From Chitinophaga pinensis (GTDB taxonomy: Bacteria > Pseudomonadota > Gammaproteobacteria > Burkholderiales > Burkholderiaceae_C), in contig CALPRQ020000028.1 in assembly GCA_943326015.2 (NCBI GenBank), positions 1 through 54,131 of the forward strand: a DNA stretch of 54,131 bases. Direction: 5' to 3'. The translations under genes were made by a program, and so were the position numbers. Numbering within the stretch: position 1 is the first letter of the stretch; the number at the start of each line of letters is the position of its first letter. Positions 15,436-26,502 of the stretch are shown here, piece by piece. Under the pieces are notes generated by a model. It saw nothing but the letters and a program-made list of their open reading frames with translations, was not told the origin of the DNA and searched no databases.

Positions 15436-16956
15436 TCACCGTTTCTTGCCGACGGCGCTGCTGCGGCGGTAGCCGGAGCGCGGCTGTGCAGCGGCAGCCG
15501 GTGCCTGCATTTCCTGCAACTCTTGTGCTGCTGCCGGCTCGGCAGCGACGGCTTCCTGCGCGATAGCCTCGACGCTGGCCGGAGCCGCGATCGAAACCGT
15601 TTCGACCTTGACCGGTGCCTCCAGCGCCAGTGCAGGAGCGGCGACCTCGATCGCCATTTCGATCTGCTTCGGGGCTGCAGCCTTGAGCTGGCCGTTCTGG
15701 TGTTCGAGGATGAACTGCTTCACCACCGGATAGACCTGGTTGCGCCAGCGGCTGCCGCTGAAGATGCCGTAGTGACCTGCGCCCTTGACCTCGAAGTGAC
15801 GCTGCTCATCGCTCACGATGCCCGTGCAAAGACCGTGCGCGGCGCGGGTCTGGCCGCTGCCCGAGATGTCGTCGAGTTCGCCTTCGACCGTCAGCAGACC
15901 GGTGTGCCGGATGTCCTGCGGCTTGACCAGTTCCTTGACGCCCTCAGGGTTGCGCACCTCCCAGGTGCCGTTGACCAGCTTGAAGTCCTGGAACACGGTC
16001 TGGATGGTCTCCAGGTAGTAGTCCGCGTCCATGTCGAGCACCGCGTTGTACTCGTCATAGAACTGGCGGTGCGCCTCGGCGCTGTCGCTGTCACCCTTGA
16101 TCAGGTGATTGAAGTAGTCGTAATGGCTGTTGGCGTGGCGGTCCGGGTTCATCGCGATGAAGCCGGTGTGCTGCAGGAAGCCCGGATAGACGCGGCGGCC
16201 GGCGCCCGGGAAGTTGTTCGGCACCCGGTAGATCACGTTGTTCTCGAACCACTCGAAGGGACGGTGCACCGCGAGGTTGTTGACCTCGGTCGGCGACAGG
16301 CGCGCATCGATCGGGCCGCCCATCATGGTCATCGACAGCGGGGTCTTCTCGCCGCGGCTGGCCATCAGCGAGACGGCCGCCAGCGTCGGCACGGTCGGCT
16401 GGCACACGCTCATGACATGGCAGTTGTCGTAGCGGCCCTGCAGGTAGCGGATGAACTCCTGCAGGTAGTTGACGTAGTCGTCGAGGTGGAACTCACCTTC
16501 GGACAGCGGCACCAGGCGGGCGTTTTTCCACTCGGTGATGTAGACCTTGTGGTCTTTCAGCATGGTGCGCACCGTCTCGCGCAGCAGCGTGGCGTAGTGG
16601 CCCGACAGCGGCGCGACGATCAGCACCACCGGCTGGCCCTTGAGGCGGATCAGCGTCTCGGGGTCGTCGCTGAAGCGCTTGAAGCGCAGCAGGTCGCAGA
16701 AGGGCTTTTGCATCTCGATCCGTTCCTGGATCGCGATCTGCACTCCGTCGACGTCGACGGTGCGGATGCCGAACTCGGGCTTCTCGTAATCCTTGCCCAG
16801 GCGGTGCACCAGGTCGAAACCGGCTGCCATGCGCTGCGACAGCGGCGTCATGCCGACCGGCAGCATGGGGTTGGTGAACATCTTGGCCGTCACCTTGGCC
16901 AGGTCGGAGAACGGCTCGATCAGGGAGCGTTGGGTTTCGTAGATCTGGTAAAGCAT
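15436..16956 (-). CDS. phaZ: Intracellular polyhydroxybutyrate depolymerase PhaZ
   Basis: Mobilises stored PHB granules by thiolysis or hydrolysis. The 506-residue protein starts with the conserved MLYQIYETQRSLIEPFSDLA and has the alpha/beta-hydrolase core. The lipase box carries Cys in place of Ser (VCQPTVPT), as in Ralstonia eutropha PhaZa1. Asp in VEGELDDISG and His in GAGHYGIF complete the triad. From about residue 410 a long Ala/Pro/Glu-rich tail (about 90 residues) follows; the family is usually near 410-420 residues, so the tail is extra and may bind granules. Two PhaR-type dyads lie 19-61 bases upstream of the start. Confidence 0.93.
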   Translation of the reverse strand: MLYQIYETQRSLIEPFSDLAKVTAKMFTNPMLPVGMTPLSQRMAAGFDLVHRLGKDYEKPEFGIRTVDVDGVQIAIQERIEMQKPFCDLLRFKRFSDDPETLIRLKGQPVVLIVAPLSGHYATLLRETVRTMLKDHKVYITEWKNARLVPLSEGEFHLDDYVNYLQEFIRYLQGRYDNCHVMSVCQPTVPTLAAVSLMASRGEKTPLSMTMMGGPIDARLSPTEVNNLAVHRPFEWFENNVIYRVPNNFPGAGRRVYPGFLQHTGFIAMNPDRHANSHYDYFNHLIKGDSDSAEAHRQFYDEYNAVLDMDADYYLETIQTVFQDFKLVNGTWEVRNPEGVKELVKPQDIRHTGLLTVEGELDDISGSGQTRAAHGLCTGIVSDEQRHFEVKGAGHYGIFSGSRWRNQVYPVVKQFILEHQNGQLKAAAPKQIEMAIEVAAPALALEAPVKVETVSIAAPASVEAIAQEAVAAEPAAAQELQEMQAPAAAAQPRSGYRRSSAVGKKR

Positions 16957-16974
16957 GGCGGGACTCCAATAGGT

Positions 16975-16989
16975 TGTTGCACTGCAACA
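16975..16989 (-). promoter_or_regulatory. PhaR-type operator, proximal copy
   Basis: TGTTGC and GCAACA arms around a 3-base spacer form a perfect dyad 19 bases upstream of the phaZ start. PhaR proteins bind TTGC/CTGC-N3-GCA(A/G) dyads and are released by PHB. Its position next to the start codon suggests repression of phaZ. Confidence 0.65.
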
Positions 16990-17002
16990 TTATCGCAGGC
17001 TG

Positions 17003-17017
17003 TGTTGCGTTGCAACA
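17003..17017 (-). promoter_or_regulatory. PhaR-type operator, distal copy
   Basis: A second perfect TGTTGC-N3-GCAACA dyad, centred 28 bp from the first, so the two lie close to the same helix face. The arms are identical to those of the proximal copy, supporting a real cooperative operator. Confidence 0.65.
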
Positions 17018-17024
17018 TTTTTTG

Positions 17025-17040
17025 TTTCGTGATCACGAAA
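17025..17040. promoter_or_regulatory. 16-bp perfect palindrome upstream of phaZ
   Basis: TTTCGTGATCACGAAA is a perfect palindrome eight bases beyond the distal PhaR-type dyad. It would lie at or above the -35 region of the phaZ promoter and may bind a second regulator. Confidence 0.45.
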
Positions 17041-17062
17041 TTCAGTACCGCCAAGAATAACA

Positions 17063-17088
17063 AAAAACGCCGCATAAGCGGCGTTTTT
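17063..17088. terminator. Bidirectional terminator between the aminotransferase gene and phaZ
   Basis: A perfect 11-bp stem (AAAAACGCCGC with GCGGCGTTTTT, loop ATAA) has A and T runs on both sides. It ends the minus-strand aminotransferase transcript about 30 bases after its stop and insulates the phaZ promoter. Confidence 0.88.
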
Positions 17089-17116
17089 ATCGCTTGCAGC
17101 ATTTATTGCTGCAAAC

Positions 17117-18313
17117 TTACATCACCTTGGCGATGGCTTGGCAGACGTAGTCGATGTTCTTGCTGTTGAGCGCAGCCACGCACATGCGGCCGGTGTCGGT
17201 GCCGTAGACGCCGAATTCGTTGCGCAGGCGCACCATCTGGTCCTTGGACAGACCCGAGTAGCTGAACATGCCGATCTGGGTCGTGATGAAGCTCATGTCC
17301 TGCTGGACGCCGGCGGCTTTCAGGCCGTCGACCAGCTTCTGGCGCATGGCCTTGATGCGCACGCGCATCTCGCCGAGTTCCTGCTCCCACTGTGCGCGCA
17401 GTTCGGGGTTGCCCAGCACGGCCGCGACTACCGCGCCGCCGTGGATCGGCGGGTTGGAGTAGTTGGTGCGGATCGCGATCTTGAGCTGGCTCAGCACGCG
17501 GGCGGCTTCTTCCTTGTCCGAGGCCACCACCGACAGCGCGCCGACGCGCTCGCCGTACAGGCTGAAGCTCTTGGAGAAGGAGGTCGAGACGAAGATGTCG
17601 AGGCCGGCGGCGACGAACTGGCCGATCACGGCGCCATCTTCGGCGATGCCGTAGCCGAAGCCCTGGTAGGCCATGTCGAGGAAGGCGGTCAGGCCACGCG
17701 CCTTGACGACGGCGATCACCTGCTCCCACTGCTCGGGCGTGATGTCGTAGCCGGTCGGATTGTGGCAGCAGGCGTGCAGCACGACGATGGTGCCGGACTC
17801 AGCCGCGTTCAGGTCGGTCAGCATGCCATCGAAGTTGACACCGCGCTTCTCGGCATCGTAGTAGGCGTAGCTGCCGACTTCGAAACCGGCGTTCTGGAAG
17901 ATGGCGCGGTGGTTTTCCCAGGACGGGTCGGAGATCAGCACCTTGGCGTTGGGCGTGACCTTCTTGAGGAAGTCGGCGCCGATCTTCAGGCCGCCGGTGC
18001 CGCCGATGGCCTGCACGGTCGAGACCCGGCCGGACTGGACGACGTCCGAGTCGGCGCCGAACACCAGCGCCTTGACCGCGTTGTCATAGGCCACGATGCC
18101 GTCGATCGGCAGGTAGCCACGCGCGGCGGGCTTTTCCATCATGGCCTTCTCGGCTGCCTGCACGCACTGCAGCAGCGGCAGCTTGCCGTTGTCGTCGAAG
18201 TACACGCCCACGCCCAGGTTGACCTTGTTGGGGTTGGTGTCGGCGTTGTACTGCTCGTTCAGACCCAGGATCGGGTCGCGGGGTGCCATTTCGACGGCGG
18301 AAAACAGAGACAT
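17117..18313 (-). CDS. tyrB: Aromatic-amino-acid / aspartate aminotransferase (class I, TyrB/AspC type)
   Basis: A 398-residue PLP enzyme moving amino groups between aspartate or aromatic amino acids and 2-oxoglutarate. The N-terminus MSLFSAVEMAPRDPILGLNEQY is typical of the Ib subgroup. Also visible are GVGVYFDDNG, the HACCHNPTGYD loop, DMAYQGFGYG, the PLP lysine in STSFSKSFSLYGERVG and the substrate-binding Arg region TDTGRMCVAAL. In betaproteobacteria this gene often sits beside uvrB, as it does here apart from the intervening chemoreceptor. AspC versus TyrB cannot be settled by eye. Confidence 0.92.
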   Translation of the reverse strand: MSLFSAVEMAPRDPILGLNEQYNADTNPNKVNLGVGVYFDDNGKLPLLQCVQAAEKAMMEKPAARGYLPIDGIVAYDNAVKALVFGADSDVVQSGRVSTVQAIGGTGGLKIGADFLKKVTPNAKVLISDPSWENHRAIFQNAGFEVGSYAYYDAEKRGVNFDGMLTDLNAAESGTIVVLHACCHNPTGYDITPEQWEQVIAVVKARGLTAFLDMAYQGFGYGIAEDGAVIGQFVAAGLDIFVSTSFSKSFSLYGERVGALSVVASDKEEAARVLSQLKIAIRTNYSNPPIHGGAVVAAVLGNPELRAQWEQELGEMRVRIKAMRQKLVDGLKAAGVQQDMSFITTQIGMFSYSGLSKDQMVRLRNEFGVYGTDTGRMCVAALNSKNIDYVCQAIAKVM

Positions 18314-18419
18314 GTCGAAGTCCTGAAAGAGGGGGGAGGAAAAGACAGGGAGCGGGCTTTCGCAGGGGACAAGCCCGCTTGAGGCGACCGTATTCTAGCG
18401 GCTGGCGCTGCTGGGGCGC

Positions 18420-20024
18420 TCAAGTCGATGGCAGCGCGGGCAGCGGCGCCGTGGCATCCGCGAGCCGGAACGATGCCGTCAGCTGGGCCAGCTGGCGCGC
18501 CTGTTCCTGCAGCGAGGTCGATGCAGCCGAGGTCTGCTCGACCAGCGCCGCGTTCTGCTGCGTCGAGTCGTCGAGCTGCGACACCGCGCCGTTGATCACG
18601 CCGATGCCGCTGGACTGCTCGCGGCTGGCCGAGGCGATCTCGTCGACGATGCTGGCCACGCGCCGGATGCTTTCGACGATCTCCTGCACCGTCGCGCCGG
18701 CCTCGGTGACCTGGCGCGAGCCCGTGCCGACCTTGTCGACCGAGGTTGAGATCAGTCCCTTGATTTCCTTGGCGGCCTGGGCGCTACGCTGCGCCAGGCT
18801 GCGCACTTCGCTGGCGACGACCGCGAAGCCGCGGCCCTGCTCGCCAGCGCGCGCGGCTTCCACGGCCGCGTTGAGCGCCAGGATATTGGTCTGGAACGCG
18901 ATGCCGTCGATCACGCCGATGATGTCGGAGATGGTCCGCGACGAGTGGTTGATCTCGTTCATGGTCTGGACCACCTGGGACATGACCGCGCCGCCGTGGC
19001 TTGCGACCTGTGACGCCTGGCTCGCGAGCCGGTTGGCCTGTTCGGCGCTGTCGGCGTTCTGGCGCACCGTGCCGGCGAGCTCGTCGGACGCCGATGCCGT
19101 CTGCTGCACCGAGATCGACTGCTGCTCGGTGCGGCGCGACAGGTCGAGCGTGCCGGCCGCGACTTCGGTCGCCGCGCCTGCGATCGCGTTCGAGCCGCGC
19201 TGGACCTCGCTGATCAGGTGATTCAGACCCCGCCGCATCGCTTCCATGTGCGTGAGCAGCTGGCTGATCTCGTCCTGCCCCAAGTGCGGCACGGCGCGCG
19301 AGAGGTCACCGCCGGCGATCGCGGTCGCCGTCTCGTCGGCCAGCGCGAAGCCCGAGCGCAGCCGCCGCATCAGCACGACGGTCAGCCAGGTGGCCGGGAG
19401 GCAGCCGATGACCAGACAGGCGACGAATACACCGAGCGCCAGGTCGTAGCGTGACTGTGCGGCCTGGGCCGCCTCATCGGCAAACTGCACCTGGTAGTCG
19501 CGGAAGGCCTCCAGCGCCTTGATCGCGGCCTGGCCTTCCTCGCGCCCAGCCTTCAGGAATGCCGCCATCAGGGATGCACTGAATTCGCCGGCCTTGATCG
19601 CAGAGACGGTCGTGTCGAGCTGCTGGCGCCAAGGCTCGCGCGCGGCCCGCGCGGCCGACAGCAGCGCCCGGCTCTGCTCGGTCGTCACGCTGCGCTCCAT
19701 TTCCTTGAACAACTCGTTGGCCTTGGCGCGCGTCGCGGCTATCGTGTCGATGTGCAGGGTGGTCGGGTGGTCGTGGATGTCGGCCAGCGCCGAGCCCGGC
19801 TGGTGCTGGAAAGCCAGCAGGACCTGCAGCCGGTTCTGCACGATGGCGTTCATCGAGGCATCGGCGAGCAAGGCGGGCTTCATCGCGCCTTCGTGGACGG
19901 CATGCAGGCTTTGCCTGGCCGCGTTGAGTCCCCACAGGCTGACGACGAGCACCAGCGAGAAGACCAGCCAGTAAATGACGACGACTGCGGTGAAGCGCTG
20001 AGTGATTCGGAATTTGTCTAGCAT
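18420..20024 (-). CDS. Methyl-accepting chemotaxis protein
   Basis: A 534-residue transmembrane chemoreceptor. TM1 is near residues 11-33 ([23 protein letters not shown]), followed by a periplasmic four-helix bundle of about 160 residues, TM2 ([22 protein letters not shown]), HAMP ([17 protein letters not shown]) and a long signalling coiled coil. The hairpin tip that binds CheA/CheW is intact ([32 protein letters not shown]). No C-terminal CheR-tethering pentapeptide is seen. The ligand cannot be inferred. It is divergent from uvrB across an AT-rich 141-bp gap. Confidence 0.95.
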   Translation of the reverse strand: MLDKFRITQRFTAVVVIYWLVFSLVLVVSLWGLNAARQSLHAVHEGAMKPALLADASMNAIVQNRLQVLLAFQHQPGSALADIHDHPTTLHIDTIAATRAKANELFKEMERSVTTEQSRALLSAARAAREPWRQQLDTTVSAIKAGEFSASLMAAFLKAGREEGQAAIKALEAFRDYQVQFADEAAQAAQSRYDLALGVFVACLVIGCLPATWLTVVLMRRLRSGFALADETATAIAGGDLSRAVPHLGQDEISQLLTHMEAMRRGLNHLISEVQRGSNAIAGAATEVAAGTLDLSRRTEQQSISVQQTASASDELAGTVRQNADSAEQANRLASQASQVASHGGAVMSQVVQTMNEINHSSRTISDIIGVIDGIAFQTNILALNAAVEAARAGEQGRGFAVVASEVRSLAQRSAQAAKEIKGLISTSVDKVGTGSRQVTEAGATVQEIVESIRRVASIVDEIASASREQSSGIGVINGAVSQLDDSTQQNAALVEQTSAASTSLQEQARQLAQLTASFRLADATAPLPALPST

Positions 20025-20165
20025 GGATTGAATGGGGATTTTTTGAATAAATTTTATATCATTTCATCAAAAATTAATGTGAAAAATATGGAGAAATGAT
20101 TATTTTGCCGGGTGCCTTCCTGCCTGTAAGAGTGGTTCCCGATGCCTTGTGAAACAATCCCCGCC

Positions 20166-22250
<2,085 letters not shown>

Positions 22251-22301
22251 TTGCGGCTGGGGTCGCAGGGGGTAAATGGGATTTGGCGGACAATCCCGCC
22301 C

Positions 22302-22958
22302 ATGCCTCATGACCTCACCCGCATCTACCTGATCGAGGACGATCCGACCGTGCTGCACTTCGTCGAGCAGACCCTGGTCGGGCGCCCGCAATGGCGGCTT
22401 GTCGGGCATTCCGACAGCCTGGCGCATGGCCGGCTGGTGGCACCGCACAGCCTGGCCGATGTGTTTCTGGTCGATCTGGGCCTGCCCGACGGCCGTGGCG
22501 AGGAGATGCTGCGCACGCTCTCGATCGCGCGGCCTGACGCCGAGCTGCTGGTGTTCACCGTCTTCGGCGACGAGAGCCGGCTGCTGGAAGCCCTGCAGTG
22601 CGGTGCGACCGGCTATGTGCTCAAGGGTTGCAGCAGTGATGAGCTGATTGCCGCCATCAGCCAGGTGCGGGAGGGCGGGGCGCCGATCTCGCCGCTGCTC
22701 GCGCGCATGCTGCTCAAGCAGTTCCGTCGGCCCGAGGCCAGCCAGCCGACGGGTGATGACAGCCGGCCATCGTTGTCCGAGCGCGAGACCGACGTGCTCA
22801 AGCTGGTCGCGCAGGGCTATGTCAACAAGGAGATCGCAGCCAAGCTTGGCATTGGCGCGGCCACGGTCAGCACCCACATCAAGAACCTCTACCGCAAGCT
22901 GGCGGTGCACACCCGGGTGCAGGTGGTCAAGGTGGCACAGGAGCGCGGACTGCTCTGA
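22302..22958 (+). CDS. NarL/LuxR-type response regulator
   Basis: A 218-residue regulator: receiver domain (YLIEDDPT, phospho-acceptor Asp in VFLVDLGLPDGRG, Lys in YVLKGCSSDEL) and a C-terminal LuxR helix-turn-helix (LSERETDVLKLVAQGYVNKEIAAKLGIGAATVSTHIKNLYRKL). The start at 22302 follows the uvrB stop by about 50 bases; a longer in-frame start would overlap uvrB sequence and gives a non-family N-terminus. The stop shares a base with the kinase start (TGATG), so the pair is translationally coupled. Target genes unknown. Confidence 0.93.
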   Translation: MPHDLTRIYLIEDDPTVLHFVEQTLVGRPQWRLVGHSDSLAHGRLVAPHSLADVFLVDLGLPDGRGEEMLRTLSIARPDAELLVFTVFGDESRLLEALQCGATGYVLKGCSSDELIAAISQVREGGAPISPLLARMLLKQFRRPEASQPTGDDSRPSLSERETDVLKLVAQGYVNKEIAAKLGIGAATVSTHIKNLYRKLAVHTRVQVVKVAQERGLL

Positions 22959-23776
22959 TGGCCTGCTACATCGGCGCCAACTGGATCATGCTGATGGCAG
23001 CCGGCTTGCTGGTGCTGCTGGCCTTGTTCCTCTGGCTGCTGCGGCGCTCGAACCGTTCCATCCAGGAAGTGCGCCGGCTCAACGCGACGCAAGCCGACCG
23101 CATCGCGGCGCGCGAGGCCGAACTGCTGGCGGCGTTCGAGAAGCTCAAGGCCGCCGAGCAGCAAAGCCTGCTCGAAGGCGAGCGTCGTCGCATGATGCGC
23201 GACATGCACGACGGCCTGGGCAGCCAGCTGGTGCAGACGCTCAACCTGGTGCGCAACGCCAAGGGCGAGCTCAAGCCCGAGCGCGTCGCTGCCATGCTGC
23301 AGCAGGCGCTCGAAGAGCTGCGCTTGATGCTGGACTCGCTCGAACCGATGGAGGGCGACCTGCCCGCCATCCTGGGCACCCTGCGCCTGTGCGTGGGGCC
23401 TGCGCTGGAAGCCGCCGGGATCGAACTGGACTGGCGGGTCGAGGAGACCGCGCCGATCGCCGATCTCGATGCGCGCGGCGTGATGCACCTGTTCCGCTGC
23501 GTGCAGGAGGTGCTGGCCAACGTGGTCAAGCATGCCCGCGCCAGCCGGGTCAGGGTGCGGACCTGGGATGGCGCCGATGGCAGGGTCTACCTCGCGATCG
23601 AGGACGATGGCCAGGGCGCGAGCGTTGCCGTCGCGCCGGGCCAGGTGGTGCGCATCGTCGGCCGTGGCCTGAGCAACATCCGCAACCGCGCCGAGCAGAT
23701 CGGCGCCCATGTGCGCTTCTACGATGCCGCACCGGGACTCGGCGTCGAGTTCCGTTTCGCGGCTCGGGCCGTCTAG
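22958..23776 (+). CDS. Sensor histidine kinase, NarX/DegS-type (HisKA_3)
   Basis: A 272-residue kinase. One N-terminal TM helix (MLMAAGLLVLLALFLWLLRR) is followed by a coiled-coil linker and the HisKA_3 dimerisation domain with phospho-His in MMRDMHDGLGSQL. The HATPase domain has an N-box (CVQEVLANVVKHARASRV), G1 box (IEDDGQG) and G2 box (GRGLSNIRNRAEQIGA). There is no recognisable sensor domain, so it probably senses within the membrane or through a partner protein. It is the cognate partner of the response regulator it overlaps. Confidence 0.92.
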   Translation: MACYIGANWIMLMAAGLLVLLALFLWLLRRSNRSIQEVRRLNATQADRIAAREAELLAAFEKLKAAEQQSLLEGERRRMMRDMHDGLGSQLVQTLNLVRNAKGELKPERVAAMLQQALEELRLMLDSLEPMEGDLPAILGTLRLCVGPALEAAGIELDWRVEETAPIADLDARGVMHLFRCVQEVLANVVKHARASRVRVRTWDGADGRVYLAIEDDGQGASVAVAPGQVVRIVGRGLSNIRNRAEQIGAHVRFYDAAPGLGVEFRFAARAV

Positions 23777-23814
23777 TCCTGGCTGGCGCTGGGGCCGTCG
23801 GGGGGGCTAATGCC

Positions 23815-23827
23815 GACTAAAACAGTC
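23815..23827 (+). promoter_or_regulatory. IscR type-1 binding site, upstream copy
   Basis: GACTAAAACAGTC matches the core GACTRWWWYAGTC of the type-1 (2Fe-2S IscR) site at every position and is followed by GGGAT. It overlaps the expected -35 region of the iscR promoter, fitting autorepression. Confidence 0.75.
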
Positions 23828-23837
23828 GGGATTGATG

Positions 23838-23843
23838 TATACT
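23838..23843 (+). promoter_or_regulatory. Candidate -10 box of the isc operon
   Basis: TATACT lies between the two IscR-type boxes, about 85 bases before the iscR start. The -35 (near 23815) is buried in the first box. Confidence 0.55.
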
Positions 23844-23844
23844 C

Positions 23845-23857
23845 GACCGAAACGCTC
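23845..23857 (+). promoter_or_regulatory. IscR type-1-like site, downstream copy
   Basis: GACCGAAACGCTC keeps the RWWWY core and the dyad shape and is followed by GGGATT, like the first copy. It lies exactly 30 bp downstream of that copy, three helical turns, overlapping the expected transcription start. Confidence 0.6.
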
Positions 23858-23927
23858 GGGATTCACTGCGATCCTCGTTGCAGGTGCGACGAGGTCAGGT
23901 CTTCCGGGTCATTTCCAGGAGTTTGCC

Positions 23928-24461
23928 ATGCGTCTCACCACCAAAGGCCGTTTCGCCGTCACTGCCATGATCGACCTGGCCCTGCGTCAGGGCAGCGGTC
24001 CGGTGACGCTGGCCGCGATCAGTCAGCGCCAGCAGATTTCCCTGTCCTACCTCGAGCAGCTGTTCGGCAAGCTGCGCCGCAACCAGTTGGTCGAATCCAC
24101 CCGCGGTCCCGGCGGCGGCTACACTCTGAGCCGCAAGGCCGATGAGATCACGGTGGCCGACATTATCGTCTCGGTCGACGAGCCGATCGACGCGACCGGC
24201 TGCAGCGGCAAGCACAACTGCCTGGGCGACGGCACGCCCTGCCTGACACATGACCTCTGGGACCAGCTCAACGCCAAGATGGTCGAGTTCCTGAGCTCGA
24301 TCACGCTGCAAAAGCTGATCAACGAGCAGCTTGCCAAAGGCGTGGTGATCGAGCAGGTGCCCCAGATCCGGCGCGCGATTTCCTCCGCGCCGGTGGTCAA
24401 GCCGATCCGCGTCAATGCCCCCAATTCTGTCTTCGCGCTCGGGATCGCCGCGGCCAAGTGA
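23928..24461 (+). CDS. iscR: Iron-sulfur cluster regulator IscR
   Basis: An Rrf2-family repressor that carries a 2Fe-2S cluster and senses cluster supply. The ATG at 23928 has an AGGAG ribosome site and gives the standard [19 protein letters not shown]. The winged helix includes [33 protein letters not shown]. The three cluster cysteines are in [22 protein letters not shown]. At 177 residues it is slightly longer than the E. coli protein because of its C-terminal tail. First gene of iscRSUA-hscBA-fdx, preceded by two IscR-type boxes. Confidence 0.96.
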   Translation: MRLTTKGRFAVTAMIDLALRQGSGPVTLAAISQRQQISLSYLEQLFGKLRRNQLVESTRGPGGGYTLSRKADEITVADIIVSVDEPIDATGCSGKHNCLGDGTPCLTHDLWDQLNAKMVEFLSSITLQKLINEQLAKGVVIEQVPQIRRAISSAPVVKPIRVNAPNSVFALGIAAAK

Positions 24462-24504
24462 ACCGCCCCAGCTTCCAAGCGCATCACCATTACAGGACGA
24501 CACC

Positions 24505-25725
24505 ATGAGCCTCACCCCGCATCTGCCGATCTACCTCGACTACAGCGCCACCACGCCCTGCGATCCGCGCGTGGTCGACCAGATGATTCCCTGGTTGCAC
24601 GACCATTTCGGCAACCCGGCTTCCCGCAGCCACGCCTGGGGCTGGGAAGCCGAGCAGGCGGTCGAGACCGCGCGCGAACAGGTCGCCGCCCTGATCGGTG
24701 CCGATCCGCGCGAGATCGTCTGGACCAGTGGCGCGACCGAATCCAACAACCTCGCGCTCAAGGGTGCCGCCCATTTCTATAAAGGCAAGGGCAAGCACCT
24801 GATCACGGTCAAGACCGAGCACAAGGCCGTGCTCGACACCTGCCGCCACCTTGAGCGCGAAGGCTTCGAGGTCACCTACCTCGATGTGCAGGCCGACGGT
24901 CTGGTGGATCTGGATGCCTTCAAGGCCGCGATCCGCCCCGACACCATCCTGGCCAGCGTGATGTTCGTCAACAACGAGATCGGCGTGATCCAGGACATCT
25001 CCGCCATCGGCGCGATCTGCCGCGAGAAGGGCGTGATCTTCCACGTCGATGCCGCGCAGGCTACGGGCCGCGTCCATGTCGACCTGGCCAGCCTGCCGGT
25101 CGACCTGATGAGCTTGACCTCACACAAGACCTACGGCCCCAAGGGCATCGGCGCGCTCTATGTGCGCCGCAAGCCGCGCATCCGCCTGGAAGCGCAGATG
25201 CACGGCGGCGGTCACGAGCGCGGCATGCGCTCGGGCACCCTGCCGACGCACCAGATCGTCGGCATGGGCGAGGCCTACCGGATCGCCAAGGCCGAGATGG
25301 ACACCGAACTGCCGCGCATCCAGGCGCTGCATGACCGCATGTTCAAGGCCCTGGCTGGCATCGAGCAGGTGTTCCTGAACGGCCACGAGACCCGCCGCAT
25401 TCCGCACAACCTCAACATGAGCTTCAACTATGTCGAGGGCGAGTCGCTGATCATGGGCATCAAGGGCCTGGCGGTCTCGAGCGGCTCGGCCTGCACCTCG
25501 GCCAGCCTGGAACCCAGCTATGTGCTGCGCGCCCTGGGCCGCAGCGACGAGCTGGCTCACAGCAGCCTGCGCATGACCATCGGCCGCTGGACCACCGAGG
25601 AAGAAATCGACACCGCGGTCGAGGCCATCCGGACCAATGTCGCCAAGCTGCGCGAGCTCTCGCCGCTGTGGGACATGTACCAGGACGGCATCGACATCTC
25701 GACCATCCAGTGGGCCGCCCACTGA
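24505..25725 (+). CDS. iscS: Cysteine desulfurase IscS
   Basis: A PLP enzyme that takes sulfur from cysteine for Fe-S cluster and tRNA thiolation. The 406 residues start at [23 protein letters not shown]. Motifs: [28 protein letters not shown] lysine in [11 protein letters not shown], and the persulfide cysteine in the mobile loop [22 protein letters not shown]-terminus [11 protein letters not shown] is the usual IscU-binding end. 43 bases separate it from iscR. Confidence 0.97.
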   Translation: MSLTPHLPIYLDYSATTPCDPRVVDQMIPWLHDHFGNPASRSHAWGWEAEQAVETAREQVAALIGADPREIVWTSGATESNNLALKGAAHFYKGKGKHLITVKTEHKAVLDTCRHLEREGFEVTYLDVQADGLVDLDAFKAAIRPDTILASVMFVNNEIGVIQDISAIGAICREKGVIFHVDAAQATGRVHVDLASLPVDLMSLTSHKTYGPKGIGALYVRRKPRIRLEAQMHGGGHERGMRSGTLPTHQIVGMGEAYRIAKAEMDTELPRIQALHDRMFKALAGIEQVFLNGHETRRIPHNLNMSFNYVEGESLIMGIKGLAVSSGSACTSASLEPSYVLRALGRSDELAHSSLRMTIGRWTTEEEIDTAVEAIRTNVAKLRELSPLWDMYQDGIDISTIQWAAH

Positions 25726-25750
25726 TCCCGCACTGAACAGGAGAACGAAC

Positions 25751-26140
25751 ATGGCTTACTCTGACAAGGTCGTCGACCACTACGAAAACCCCCGCAACGT
25801 CGGCAGCTTCGACAAGGGCGACGAAGATGTGGGCACCGGCATGGTGGGTGCACCCGCCTGCGGCGACGTCATGAAGCTGCAGATCAAGGTCAACCCGGCC
25901 ACCGGCGTGATCGAGGATGCGCGCTTCAAGACCTATGGCTGCGGCTCGGCGATCGCATCGAGCTCGCTGGTGACCGAATGGGTCAAGGGCAAGACGCTGG
26001 ACCAGGCGGCTCAGATCAAGAACAGCGAGATCGCCGAGGAGCTCGCGCTGCCGCCGGTCAAGATCCACTGCTCGATCCTGGCCGAGGACGCCATCAAGGC
26101 CGCTGTCGACGACTACAAGAAGAAGCACGTCGCCGCCTGA
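25751..26140 (+). CDS. iscU: Fe-S cluster scaffold IscU
   Basis: The 129-residue scaffold on which the 2Fe-2S/4Fe-4S cluster is built. MAYSDKVVDHYENPRNVGSF start, ligand cysteines in [26 protein letters not shown] and PPVKIHCSILAEDA, and the HscA-recognition motif LPPVK are all present. The ribosome site AGGAGAAC precedes the ATG. Confidence 0.97.
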   Translation: MAYSDKVVDHYENPRNVGSFDKGDEDVGTGMVGAPACGDVMKLQIKVNPATGVIEDARFKTYGCGSAIASSSLVTEWVKGKTLDQAAQIKNSEIAEELALPPVKIHCSILAEDAIKAAVDDYKKKHVAA

Positions 26141-26178
26141 TCCACTGACCCCGACCGACCCCTTATCCTGCGCTTACC

Positions 26179-26502
26179 ATGTCCGTCACCCTCACCGAAG
26201 CCGCCGCCAAGCATGTCACCAAATACCTGAGCCGTCGTGGCAAGGGCGTCGGGGTGCGGTTGGGCGTCAAGACCACCGGCTGCTCGGGCCTGGCCTACAA
26301 GCTCGAGTACGCCGACGATGTCGCCTCCGAGGACGTGGTGTTCGAGGACAAGGGCATCCAGATCCTGGTCGATCCCAAGTCGATGGCCTATCTCGACGGC
26401 ATGACGCTGGACTTCGTGCGCGAGGGCCTGAACGAAGGCTTCCGCTTCAACAACCCCAACGAGCGCGACCGCTGTGGCTGCGGAGAGTCCTTCCGTGTCT
26501 GA
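26179..26502 (+). CDS. iscA: A-type Fe-S carrier IscA
   Basis: A 107-residue A-type carrier that passes clusters or iron to apo-proteins. The three conserved cysteines are in [13 protein letters not shown] and [10 protein letters not shown] near the C-terminus. It overlaps the GTG start of hscB by eight bases. Confidence 0.96.
   Translation: MSVTLTEAAAKHVTKYLSRRGKGVGVRLGVKTTGCSGLAYKLEYADDVASEDVVFEDKGIQILVDPKSMAYLDGMTLDFVREGLNEGFRFNNPNERDRCGCGESFRV

Noticed and set aside
20025-20165. Possible LexA/SOS box before uvrB
   Set aside because: No CTGT-N8-ACAG dyad in the gap; only AT-rich DNA is visible.
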